From assembly GCF_901709675.1 (NCBI RefSeq), contig NC_051099.1, forward strand, positions 1,364,001 through 1,428,000: a stretch of DNA of 64,000 nt, given 5' to 3'. The notes below the pieces were generated by a model. The model did not search any database and was not told where the DNA came from. It saw only the letters and a list, made by a program, of their open reading frames with translations. Position numbers and translations under genes: made by a program. Of the stretch, positions 47,876 to 64,000 are shown one piece after another (positions within the stretch are counted from its first letter, which is position 1; each line of letters begins with the position of its first letter). Source of the DNA: Syngnathus acus. Lineage: Eukaryota > Chordata > Actinopteri > Syngnathiformes > Syngnathidae.

Positions 47876-48111
47876 AGAGCCGGCCGGATGTCGGTGGACT
47901 GCGACGGAAACCAGTGAGCTCATCGTAGCGAGGAAGGCGGTGCTAAACTCCAGCATCATCATCATCATCCTCTTCCTCTTCACCCTCATCATCACCTCAT
48001 CGCGCTGACTGATGATGATGCTCACCTCTTTTTTCACCATCTAAAAACGTGCAGTCATCCACCATGGAGTGCATTTCACACCCGTTCGGACATCTCTCCA
48101 TGGACTTTGAG
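47876..48111 (+). other. jakmip2: Putative jakmip2 5' non-coding exon with ATC-repeat hairpin
   Basis: A GC-rich stretch ends at a GAG|GTAAGA donor at 48111/48112. The next good acceptor on this strand is TTTTGTCTAACAG at 50721, 102 bases before the jakmip2 ATG. The exon has a GCATCATCATCATCATC run near 47954 and a GATGATGATGC run near 48010, which could fold together. An ATG at 48064 opens a short frame (MECISHPFGHLSMDFE) that continues in frame across the splice. The 5' limit is a guess. Confidence 0.5.
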
Positions 48112-50721
48112 GTAAGACGATGCAAAACGTCCACATTCAGCACCGTCTCGCGTGGGGCTTTCCCGTTACTAGCGGGCCTATTAGACTTTCATTGACTCGC
48201 TCTCCTCCGTGTTGCTGCAGACTTGATCCCGAACTGACACTATGTCGATTAATATGATATCTGTTGTGACGACGGGGCAATAAAGCGGCATTCTGTAGTA
48301 TTTGGACGTGCAGCACCCGCTTAGCCTGCATGTCGGAAGTGGGAGAATCTCGGCCTGCACTGCGCGGGTGACGTGGGAGGAGGCAGCTGGGGAAGAAGGA
48401 GGAGGAGGAGGAGGAAGAAGAGGGGGGGATGCTCAATGGGCATTTTCAGCACCATAATGGAGCGTGTGAGCATCATCTCGGTAGCCATGCATCAGCCTGT
48501 TGGTGGCAAAGCAAAGTATGGGCCTTGGACAGCGGCACCCATTTGTGTGTGCTAGCCCATATCTGCCATGGGGCTGTCTGTCACACTGGCCTCATTTGAA
48601 CACGCGCTGCTGTACTGAGAGGAGTAAACAATGGTCACATTATTGCCTTTTAAAGGTCAGCGCATATCAAGGCTATTGGCTCCTCCTCCAAATGTATTTG
48701 ACAATAAAACAAAAAGTAAAGTCAGCTTGAATAAAAGGGCAAAATCATTTGTCATCAAATATCACTGTAATTACAGACACAAACACACAATCCAAAAAAA
48801 AAAGCAATAATTAAATAAATAGTGGCATTTTCCTTAAAAGGATATTTAGTAGATTATGTTTCCAAAACATATAGAATCAAACAGCTTATGGGCAATATTT
48901 CACAAGAGTTCTCTTTTTAATTTCGTATGTTGGAGAAGATACACAAGCAACGAGTGAGACTGACAGCATTGTGAAAAGTTAATAAATGTTGTAACTTTTT
49001 GCTTTTCTTTGCATCCTTCCAGTTGATATTTTGCCAGACTCATTAAAATTGCACGGTTGGTCATTTACGTCACCTTTAATTGAGCTTTTGACGATGTCAT
49101 TGCGTAATACGGATTAGCAAGGACGTCGCATGATAGTGTACAAGTGAGAAGCAAAGATTTTTAATGCTTCTTATGGTAGCGCAGTCACATGTGTGTGAGC
49201 AATCATGTCATCGTTGTTATTTAAGGTGTTGACGTTTTAGTAAATCTTTGGTTCCTCTTGTTAGTTTGCCAAAGTTGCCTGGACTCATATTTGCACATTT
49301 AGTTCAAATCCTGGAATATACAGTAAAGATTTTTATTTTTTTTTTTTACTTAACCTGAAATGTTATTTGGATAACCCAGCTGGTCTGATTTCTTTTCCTA
49401 TCATGTCAGAGAAGCACTTTGACCTTTTAGGAGACTTGCCAGCAGCTTCCTGTTTGAAGATAAAATATGACAGTAATCAGTTTGAAAAAGACATCAAATT
49501 CATTCCTGGTTTTGGCCGCTCTGAATGATTTCTAGGCTAATGCCGTATTAGATCTCTTGGTAAAATGTAGTTGGCTTTGCATGAAGGTGTTGCACATGGC
49601 AACACCAAAATGCCGACTCATTACCTTCATCGGTTGTGTCATGTTTGAGGTCATCTTGGCCCAGAAATGACCAAACAGCACATGTCTTGTCGTCAGCATT
49701 GAGCTTGAAAAATAAGCAGATTTTGAAGTCATGGGAACCAGAATCTTTTTTGTTTTTGCCCCCAAGTGCAGTTTCACAGGGAGATCTTTATTCAGTGATT
49801 CCCAACTAGGGTATGGTGGCTCAATTGACAGATAATCAGGGATACCACGAGAACTTTTATATATACACAATATATGCAGCCACTATTTTCTTTTGGACAA
49901 CTCCACTTCCAAAAGTGCTACTTGATTGCTGTGTGTTACGTCTATGTTGATTCCACGTGACCATGACTTTAATCTGTATTCCAAAATCTTTTAAGCAATG
50001 TTATGTCATTTTCTTTCTGATAATCTTTGTATCACTGTCTCCATCTAACTTAAGAAGATTTAATTTCTCCCTCCTAGGGCAGCTAACTTCAATTACTCAA
50101 ATTAGAAACGCAAAAAAAAAAAACGTACTGAGAAAACAGCATTTATTTGTATTGCACTGTATCAATAGAACCTATTGAACACCAGACAATTGTTATGAAG
50201 GCTTGGATGGAATCAAATTATCTCACAGAAATCTCTGACTTCTAATGCATTATACTCATGCAAGTGAAAATGAATTACTCCAGTTGATACTCTCTGAACA
50301 TTCATTTCTTGTAAATGATGGCTTTCCAAAAAGCAAAGATTATGCGGAACGGAATTATTATTAGTGTGTCGAAGTGAACAATCTTGTCGTCAGCGATTAG
50401 ATTTTCTATTTTTTAACCCTTAATGGGGCACTAAATCTTTTTAAACCGAGAAATAAGGTCACATTATTTATTTTTGTATTTATGTATGTATTTATTTATT
50501 TACTTATAACAAGCACAATATGGGGCAGCACGGTGGCACGCTGGTCCATGAATACAAATGTAAAAAAATAATATATATATATAGTATATATATATGGGCT
50601 GGCCAGTAACATCACACATACCATTAACATTTGCCTCTACCTTTAATACAGTCCTGTCTGTAACCACAACAATGTCTCTGCTGGTCCCCTTTGACCCTCG
50701 CCCAGCCCTTTTGTCTAACAG
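48112..50721 (+). other. jakmip2: Large 5' intron of jakmip2
   Basis: This 2.6-kb stretch has no coding exon I can support. Near 50520-50548 there is a short fragment resembling a GGGCAGCACGGTGG-type teleost repeat, and AT-rich simple sequence follows to about 50595. Confidence 0.5.
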
Positions 50722-50786
50722 GAGAATGAAGAAGAGGAGAAACAGGAAGCCTTGGGAGCACCGTGGACCGTTTCTGTAAAGTCTCC

Positions 50787-57256
<6,470 letters not shown>

Positions 57257-58860
57257 GGTTTTTGGCACGTCCCGTAGCAGAGGTGAGTCGGAGGAGGGGG
57301 GCTTCAGGTGAATAAATAAATCTTAACAGTGTAACCTTTAAAACCTTTGGAAAAAAATACTTTTTTTGTATGTTATTTTTTTTGTAATCTTTTTGTGTGT
57401 TAAATTCGTATCAAATTTTTGTGTTGAATTCTTTGTAAATGTAAGATTTCACTTTTTTTTTTTTTTTGCAGGTGGTACATCTGGCCGGACATCTCGTTCG
57501 TCACCGCTGTTGTGTTCTTTATTTTTCATCCGAGTGTGGTGGAGCAACACTGGCTGTTTGTGTGGTGACAGTATACGAGTCTATTGGATGTTGGCCGTGG
57601 AAGCTCACTCTGTTTTTTTTTTTCTTTTTAAGCGGGGCTCTCAGGATGTAGGACTGCAAGAACAAAAAACACACACGTGTATATGCAGTTGCACGTAGAT
57701 GCACGCCCGCCCGTGTTGCTTTGACAAATCCAAAACCAAAGCCTGGGAAGAAAATGATGTCTCTGCCATGCAGGGTAATAGTAATATTATTGTGTGTCAG
57801 CCATTACTGTTTGGGGAAAATGAAGAGGACAAAAAAAACACCCGCCCACAGCTGATTGTCTCCTCTTTGAAACTTAAAATGATGGAAACGCAAGCAAGGG
57901 CCATCAAAGGTGTGTAGACACTGGAAGCCACTCAGGTTGGGAGACTCAAATCAAGAAGAACACTGGAGACCTCAAAGTGACTGGATTGTCAAAACTCGTC
58001 TGCGGATTTTCTCCAAAGGTTAGCAGATGAAGAAAGATCTTTACTCTGGTTTTATGGGTTTCCCTTTTTTAACAGCTCCCCAGCCCTCGATTCATACACG
58101 TTTGCTGTTCATATGTACATTGAAGCAATGTCTTTCATAATTTATTGTGACAGTTGCTGGTATGATTTTGACATAACAGAAAAGAAGTTGAAAGTGGACC
58201 CCCCCCCCCTTTTTAATCCTTTCCCAATGTAGTTGCTCTTGCTGACCAGGCGAGGGCAGACTTGTTTTGCATCCCTTTTTAAAGTTTGAATGATCAGGCT
58301 TGTAAATATTGTCAAACCTTTAAAAAAAAATCTATATACCAATACTGATTGATCTCAACCGTTTGAAAAATTGAGAATCTTTATTAGCAATCCACAAAAT
58401 TACTGTGAAAACAAATGTCATCATTTTCATATAACGACCGCTTTTATTTTTGCTAACCACTACTTGGATACTAACCCCCCTGAGTCTTTATTCAACACTC
58501 GAACTCGGTCCTTGCCATTCTAAATATTTCCAACTGGTCCATGTGAGCCTCCTACCGACCCCACGGTCCATCCACGACTGACCGTGAGTATTTCTGTGCA
58601 AACTTTGCTGTCAAGCAGTTGCCTTAAATGCATTTGTCCCTTGTACATTCTAGGCCCTTTATGATAACAATGTTTTATTACCCTTTTCCCCAGGTGGTTG
58701 AAATTGTGTAATGTATATTTAAATCTATATATTTTCTTTTTAACTCACAGAGGACTTTTTTTTATTGTATCTGTTTTCCAACAAGAATTGTCCCCCCGCT
58801 GCCCCCTTTACTTTCACGTAGACAATTAAATAAACTGGACAAAGTCAAACAAGACTTTGG
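57257..58860 (+). other. jakmip2: jakmip2 3' UTR
   Basis: There is no further coding homology. AATAAA at 58829-58834 is the likely polyadenylation signal. A TTTTTGCAG acceptor near 57472 suggests a spliced 3' UTR or an alternative last exon. Confidence 0.6.
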
Positions 58861-60472
58861 CGTTAATAGATGACAAATTGTTTTTGTTTTTTTTGGACTT
58901 CTTTCATTTTGTGTTAGAGCTGTGTAGATAATTAATATAAACTTATCGTATTAAAAATAGTAGTTTAAGTGGACGGGCAAACTGGTACTAGTTTTTTAAT
59001 GTTGAATAATTTAAACGTTTAACGAAATTTTGCATTTCCCAATTAATTCAAAAATGATCAGCCTGTATTTTTAGACTGATTAGATGAATACATTTCTGAC
59101 CATGATGATCCCAAATGTATCCATTGCCTAATAAAGTGCACAGAATCTAACCAAACTAAACAGATGAGGCCGCATCTGTGTACAGCATTACTGTCACTGT
59201 CCTTTCAGCACCACTAAGTCATACGATATCGCCATCTTGTTTTTCTCTTATGTGCAGCCAAAGCGCCCATGTGGGCCAAAAGTGCTCCCACGGGAGTGAC
59301 AGCAACAAAAGAGATGAGCTGCACTCACTCAGCAGGTGTCTAAGTGAGGGAAAGCTGAGTGGAAAGGCAGACAAAGAGCCGCTAAAAAATAATGACGCAA
59401 CGCTTGTCTGCAGCTTCACTTTTTTTCATGCCCATCAGGGAGAAATATGGTTGAGAAATATTTGCGCCATGGACAGTCAATTTAGCAAATGTGAGAATTG
59501 GACTGGACATGAAATGGTGATGAAAAGATAAGGGACTAATTCATATTAATTTTGTATGTTTTAATCATGATTATCATCATGATATTAAAAATGGATGTGA
59601 GAGGCAAGTTAGTTTGTTAAATAAATAAATAAATCACTCCCAATGCATTAATGTTGCTCCTGGCCGATAAGTGCATGTAAGTGCAACGGTGCGCAGTGAT
59701 CCATTGGGCAAATCCTTGATCGTTGGTCGGAGCCGCCGCCCAAAGGCCTTACGGCAACAGGGACCTTTTGAAAGTGGGTAAGTGGGCCAACTCCACACAC
59801 ACACGTCAACCAGTGTTAATTTGGACTGCATGTATGACAAGCCCACCTTACTTTAACAACCACTCCCTCATGTCTTTCCCAACAGTGCACTGAGTGTAAA
59901 TTCATTTGCTAACTATTAGCAGGACTTCCAGGAATACAAACAATCAGATCTGTCTAGGGCTAATTGTATGTTGCCAAGCAACAAGACATAAACAGATTGG
60001 GCAGCTGCATCCGCTTGGGCCTCCATGTTGGCTTACCAGATGCTGCTGGAATCCAGTTAGAGATTCACGGTCTGCAAATTGAGTCCGGCTTTTACGAGCA
60101 TGTGTGCATGTAAATTTTGACACAATCATGCAGCTGCACGATTAAATGTTTCTGTGTCTTAAATTGCAAAAACCAGAGACCAGACTGATGTATTTTTTTG
60201 TCAAAAGCATGCACAATTATGTATACATATACTATGTATATAAGTATATGTACATACACATACACTTATATTTAAATATAGACATATACTTATATATATA
60301 TATACACACATACTTTTGTATATACACATATGTGTATATTTTCATACGTATACATATATATTTATACACAAATGAACTTGCACACACAAACACACAGGCA
60401 CGCACTGTCTCTAGCCCCAGTTTCACCCTCCTCCTCCTTCTCCTGTGTCACCAGTGGAGGCTTGCTTGCAGC
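58861..60472. other. Intergenic DNA and dpysl3 long-form 5' region
   Basis: No gene is seen to about 60220. From about 60215 to 60380 there is TA-rich simple sequence with TATATA, TACATA and CACA runs. It ends about 100 bases before the dpysl3 long-form ATG and is probably promoter or 5' UTR. Confidence 0.5.
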
Positions 60473-60760
60473 ATGGCAGAGCACAAGTGCAAGGCAGAGG
60501 AGGACCTGCCCGTGTATCTGGCCCGACCCGTTACTACAGAACAGGGGGTTCGACAAAAATACGGTGGCTTGTTCTGCAGCGTGCGTGACGCTTTCGAAAA
60601 CAAGACCATCGACTTTGATGCCCTCAGTGTGGGTCAGAAGAGGGGACCCCGGGCATCCGCCAGCCCACAGCCAGCAAGTCCAAATGATGTGGGTTCTGAT
60701 TCTGAGGAGGGGAGATCCAACAAGGAGGATGCATCCCTTTCAAATCCGCTGGATGAGAAG
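60473..60760 (+). CDS. dpysl3: dpysl3 (CRMP4) first coding exon, long isoform (partial gene)
   Basis: CRMP4 is a cytosolic dihydropyrimidinase-like protein that bundles actin and binds tubulin in growing axons. This exon encodes 96 residues and ends in phase 0 at GAGAAG|GTGAGC. EEDLPVYLARPVTTEQGVRQ, KYGGLFCSVRDAFENKT and DFDALSVGQ match the N-terminal extension of the long CRMP4 isoform. After that comes a low-complexity Ser/Pro/Glu region that differs from mammals. The common exons are beyond the right edge. The position just downstream of jakmip2 agrees with human 5q32. Confidence 0.92.
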
Positions 60761-62306
60761 GTGAGCAACACATGTTCATGATGTCACCACTACTTATTAT
60801 AAATGCTACTAGATCATGCTTTTCAATATTCGTATTATTTCAAATATGTCAAATTACTATCACTGATATAATATGTATTGCATCTTCTCAGCATTAAAGT
60901 TATCCTGCTGCTGCTGCAAATTAAATAACCTTACAGACATTTGTGTGTTGCTGTCACCTAGTTTATGCACACTAAGGTCCATGCAGACCTGCAAACTTCA
61001 AAAGCATTAAAAATGCTGAGGATGGTGAAGCACTGCCTTGTGATGTCAGCGATGTGTCACCGACTAGATTCAATGATAGTGGACAGCACATCTCATCAAG
61101 CCATGACCCTACATTTTTACTTGTTAACAGCGGGAACATACACACTGACCCAACCATATGCGGGTGTGAGCATATGGTGTTCTAACCATTTGTGCCGATG
61201 ATGGAGTAAAGGCAGAGGGTGGTCTTCCATGGGTCCAAACAATAGAGTCACATGGCTTCATTAGAGGGCTTGTGTGAGAGTGTGTGTGTGTGTTGAGAGA
61301 ATGTGTGGGTGTGTCATACGCTGGACAGGCTCTGTGACAGCTGCTACATCATTCCAACCCTCCTCCATTGAAGAGAAAAAAAAAGGTTTAGAATCATTCT
61401 ACTGCGTTTTTGTTATATATACATATGTGACTGTTCTTTGACTCATTTGTAGCATCGGAGTTATTTCTTCAATCCAATTGTAAATGTTTACTGCGTTGAT
61501 TTATGCACACTGTCGAGAATAGGAGTCACTCAAGGGACAATCCACACACCCCAACAGGTCTAACTATTAGGATAACAGGACTCTAGGATAACAGTTTCGG
61601 TTTGAAAAAGTTTTCAGTACCACACTAATTAGCCGTTCTATTTTTAAATTTACAATAATGTACTCCTTGTTTGTGTATCAGTGCTTTCACATTGATTTTT
61701 GCATAGTAAATGTTCAGTGATGCTCGTAAGAACAATAACGACTTCCATATGGACCTCACCCCTAAATTAGTCAATCTTATTCATAATTGATGGGTTGGAT
61801 GGACGGATGAAAGATGGATGGATGAAAAATAGATATATAAACGGGTATTTTCTCTGAGCGCGTTTCAACAAAAAAACAATTATTTTAAAGTGTCCGCTAT
61901 TTTAATGCATATGCTCTAATTTATAACGGTAATTTCAGTTTCGACTGATAACAGTAAACCTAATATTCTAATAAACACGCGATATTTTATCATCTATTCA
62001 GTATTTTTTATTTTAATATATAAATGACGACGAAATGCAAGTGCGGGGTGCTTTCTGGCGTCCTCTATAGGCAACCTTATGCCACAGCAGCCTTTCCAAG
62101 TGAGGGCGGGGCCGATTTTTTTTCATCGCTCTCTTTGGACCATTGACGCTCCTGCAACACTTTGCGTGCTTGTGAGCGAGTGTGTGCAAGTGTGTGTGCA
62201 AGCGTGTGTGCGTGCATCAGACTTCACTGTCATTCCACATCCAGCATCCGTCCAAGAGGGGAATTATCATCATCTTTTTACACCTCGTATTGTGGAAAAA
62301 CGAAGG
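60761..62306 (+). other. dpysl3: dpysl3 intron and short-isoform promoter region
   Basis: No coding exon is seen. A GGAT-rich minisatellite remnant lies at about 61796-61835. A TG-rich alternating purine-pyrimidine tract at about 62160-62217 lies just upstream of the short-form first exon. This tract is probably in its promoter or 5' UTR. Confidence 0.5.
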
Positions 62307-62345
62307 ATGTCTTATCAAGGCAAAAAGAACATCCCGAAGATCACA
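62307..62345 (+). CDS. dpysl3: dpysl3 (CRMP4) alternative first coding exon, short isoform
   Basis: ATG at 62307 encodes MSYQGKKNIPKIT and ends in phase 0 at ATCACA|GTGAGT. Mammalian CRMP4 short form starts MSYQGKKNIPRIT and continues into SDRLLIKGG from a shared second exon, which is outside this window. This exon is too short to show up as a normal open frame. It replaces the 96-residue long-form exon through an alternative promoter. Confidence 0.95.
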
Positions 62346-64000
62346 GTGAGTTGTTCACGACGCTCGCTCCAGGGTGTGTGGGGAACTTTGATGGCTGTTA
62401 TAAATCACTGCATTAGCTACTGCAGCCGTAAATCCAGACCTTGCAGTAGCGCTACTGGTTAAACAATATGATTATTATGCATTTGATTATAATTGTCAGC
62501 CCTCATGCTGCAATGAGGGCATTTTGCTGGGCATGCGCGATATTAGGCGTTTTCTTAAAGGTGTCCTGTCTCCTTTGTTGAGGGACTCACCCATTCAAAA
62601 TCACTAAACATTCCCTTCATGTTTTCTCCCTAGTGTACAATTCCACAGTTAATTTTTTTCTATTGCAAGACAAAATATTTTTGTTTGTTTGGAATTTTAC
62701 AGAATGGTGCATTTTTGTGTAAGATTTCGCCCTTCCCCCCACCTCACACGCAGTCATGTTATGCTATTATGTATATCCTCTGAAATCCTCTAAATCCACC
62801 GCCGTTTTAAGACTTTTGGCAAAAAACAAAACAAAACAAAAAATCAAACGTAATTCCAATGAGGATTTTCATATTTCCAAGCTGAGCGTTGATGTTCCAG
62901 GCGTGTGTGGTGCAGAGGAGAGAGTGAAAAGCAGGGAAGGTGGGAGAGGCGGGTGGTTGGGGGGGTAGATAGGCACACGCCCATTTTGGGATGATTTGGG
63001 ATTAAGCGGCATAGGGAAAGCAGTGTTTTAAATTGTGAATTTCTAGAAGGCGAGCAATTGTATCACAGCATGCAGGGCGGAGGTTGAATGGAGGCCAACG
63101 CAGGCAGCTGCGCCTCCGCTTGGTCTTCCAACTGCAGACCTCTCCTTTGTGCGCGTGCGCGTGCGCGCATGTCATGCCGGCCGGTTTCCATTGTTGCGGC
63201 GATGTGGAGTATCGCTCGGCCTTTGTTTTTGGATTCGGTTGCTTTGGCATCAGAATGATGTCCAAATAAATAGGGAACGTTCTTTCAAATCCCATTTTCT
63301 CTAGACTGTCTTTTTGGAATGTTTTGAATTTGATCATGCAAAACCTCCAAAGTTTGGACTGTATATTCTTGATTCATCTTAATTTGATTGATGGCATGAC
63401 CAGACATCAGATTAGTAACGCGATGAAGAAAATGTAATGAAATGATCATGTCCTGATGCAAATAGCTTCAAATCTGACTAACTATGTGTATAATGGTCGA
63501 TATTAATATATACTGTAAATTCTACATGCCTTTTTAAAAATGTCTTAGAGATCATTTGATTTTGGAAAAAAAAGCAGCAGCAGGAGTACAGAAAAAAACT
63601 CAAGCTAAATTTAGTTCCTCCCCAACATCAAAAGCTTGGAAATATAGCCCTTCTAAAATACTTCCTTTTGGCATCACCTGCTTACAGGAATTTAAAAAAA
63701 TGCAAATATGAGAATTTGTAAAGATGAAACCAATATGGAGGTTGTTTACTGTATCAGCAGTTATTTAGTCTCATACAGTTTGGCATTGAAGCCTGCAAAG
63801 TTTACTAGCGTCTGGCGGCCGAATCCTCAAAACTTAACTTGTTAGTCTACCAATTCATGTAAATTCATGCTGCTGTAAAACTGGAATGGAATAAAAAAAT
63901 ATTCCATACCATTCTATTTCAGCAGTTTCCTCACATTAGCCGGTGCCAAAGTGGCTGTCAGATTTCTAGGTGCGGCTCTTCCTTTCTTCCGTCCTCCCGT
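62346..64000 (+). other. dpysl3: dpysl3 intron 1 (runs off the window)
   Basis: There is no coding homology. The stretch contains a GC/GT alternating tract at about 63150-63170 and otherwise unremarkable AT-rich sequence. Confidence 0.6.

Noticed and set aside
50520-50548. A full transposon near GGGCAGCACGGTGGC
   Set aside because: Only about 25 bases match the common teleost repeat. No ends or target duplication can be seen.

Overview
The window is nuclear DNA from a vertebrate, most likely a ray-finned (teleost) fish with a compact genome. The evidence is genes with many short GT-AG introns (often 70-150 bp), proteins that read as vertebrate orthologues exon by exon, and teleost-style interspersed repeats and long tetranucleotide arrays. 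I cannot name the species. All gene models below were spliced by eye, so internal exon boundaries are good estimates. The start and stop codons given were checked base by base.

Layout, left to right. Positions 1-2889 hold repeats: a hairpin, a GTGGCC-type repeat, a tRNA-derived SINE-like unit and a composite TACA minisatellite. The 3' UTR of the first gene is at the right end of this stretch. 2890-11524 (-) is listerin (ltn1), the E3 ligase of ribosome quality control. 13325-16211 (-) is tmem135. 17137-24211 (+) is a six-domain multicopper ferroxidase of the hephaestin/ceruloplasmin family, divergent from tmem135 across about 0.9 kb. 26162-30934 (+) is slc43a2 (LAT4-type neutral amino acid transporter). 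34990-40789 (+) is p4ha2, the collagen prolyl 4-hydroxylase alpha subunit, with both alternative catalytic-domain exons intact. 42162-47102 (-) is an SLC6 GABA/betaine/taurine-type transporter, convergent with p4ha2. 50824-57256 (+) is jakmip2, with an upstream non-coding exon near 48 kb. From 60473 to the right edge lies the 5' part of dpysl3 (CRMP4), with two alternative first coding exons (long form at 60473, short form at 62307). The remaining dpysl3 exons are outside the window.

The genes do not form a pathway; this is ordinary vertebrate gene order. jakmip2 followed by dpysl3, head to tail, is the same neighbourhood as on human 5q32. I found no CRISPR, integrated virus or transferred gene cluster, and no convincing novel multi-gene system.

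The observations most worth checking are regulatory or structural. They are an 18-nt in-frame microexon candidate in slc43a2, mutually exclusive p4ha2 exons only 56 nt apart, and a chain of two upstream ORFs leading to the jakmip2 start. Others are a GPI-type tail on the ferroxidase, a Leu-to-Pro change in the substrate-binding helix of the SLC6 protein, a 303-bp hAT-type MITE with a perfect 8-bp target duplication nested in an older element, and two perfect palindromes (34 and 20 bp).
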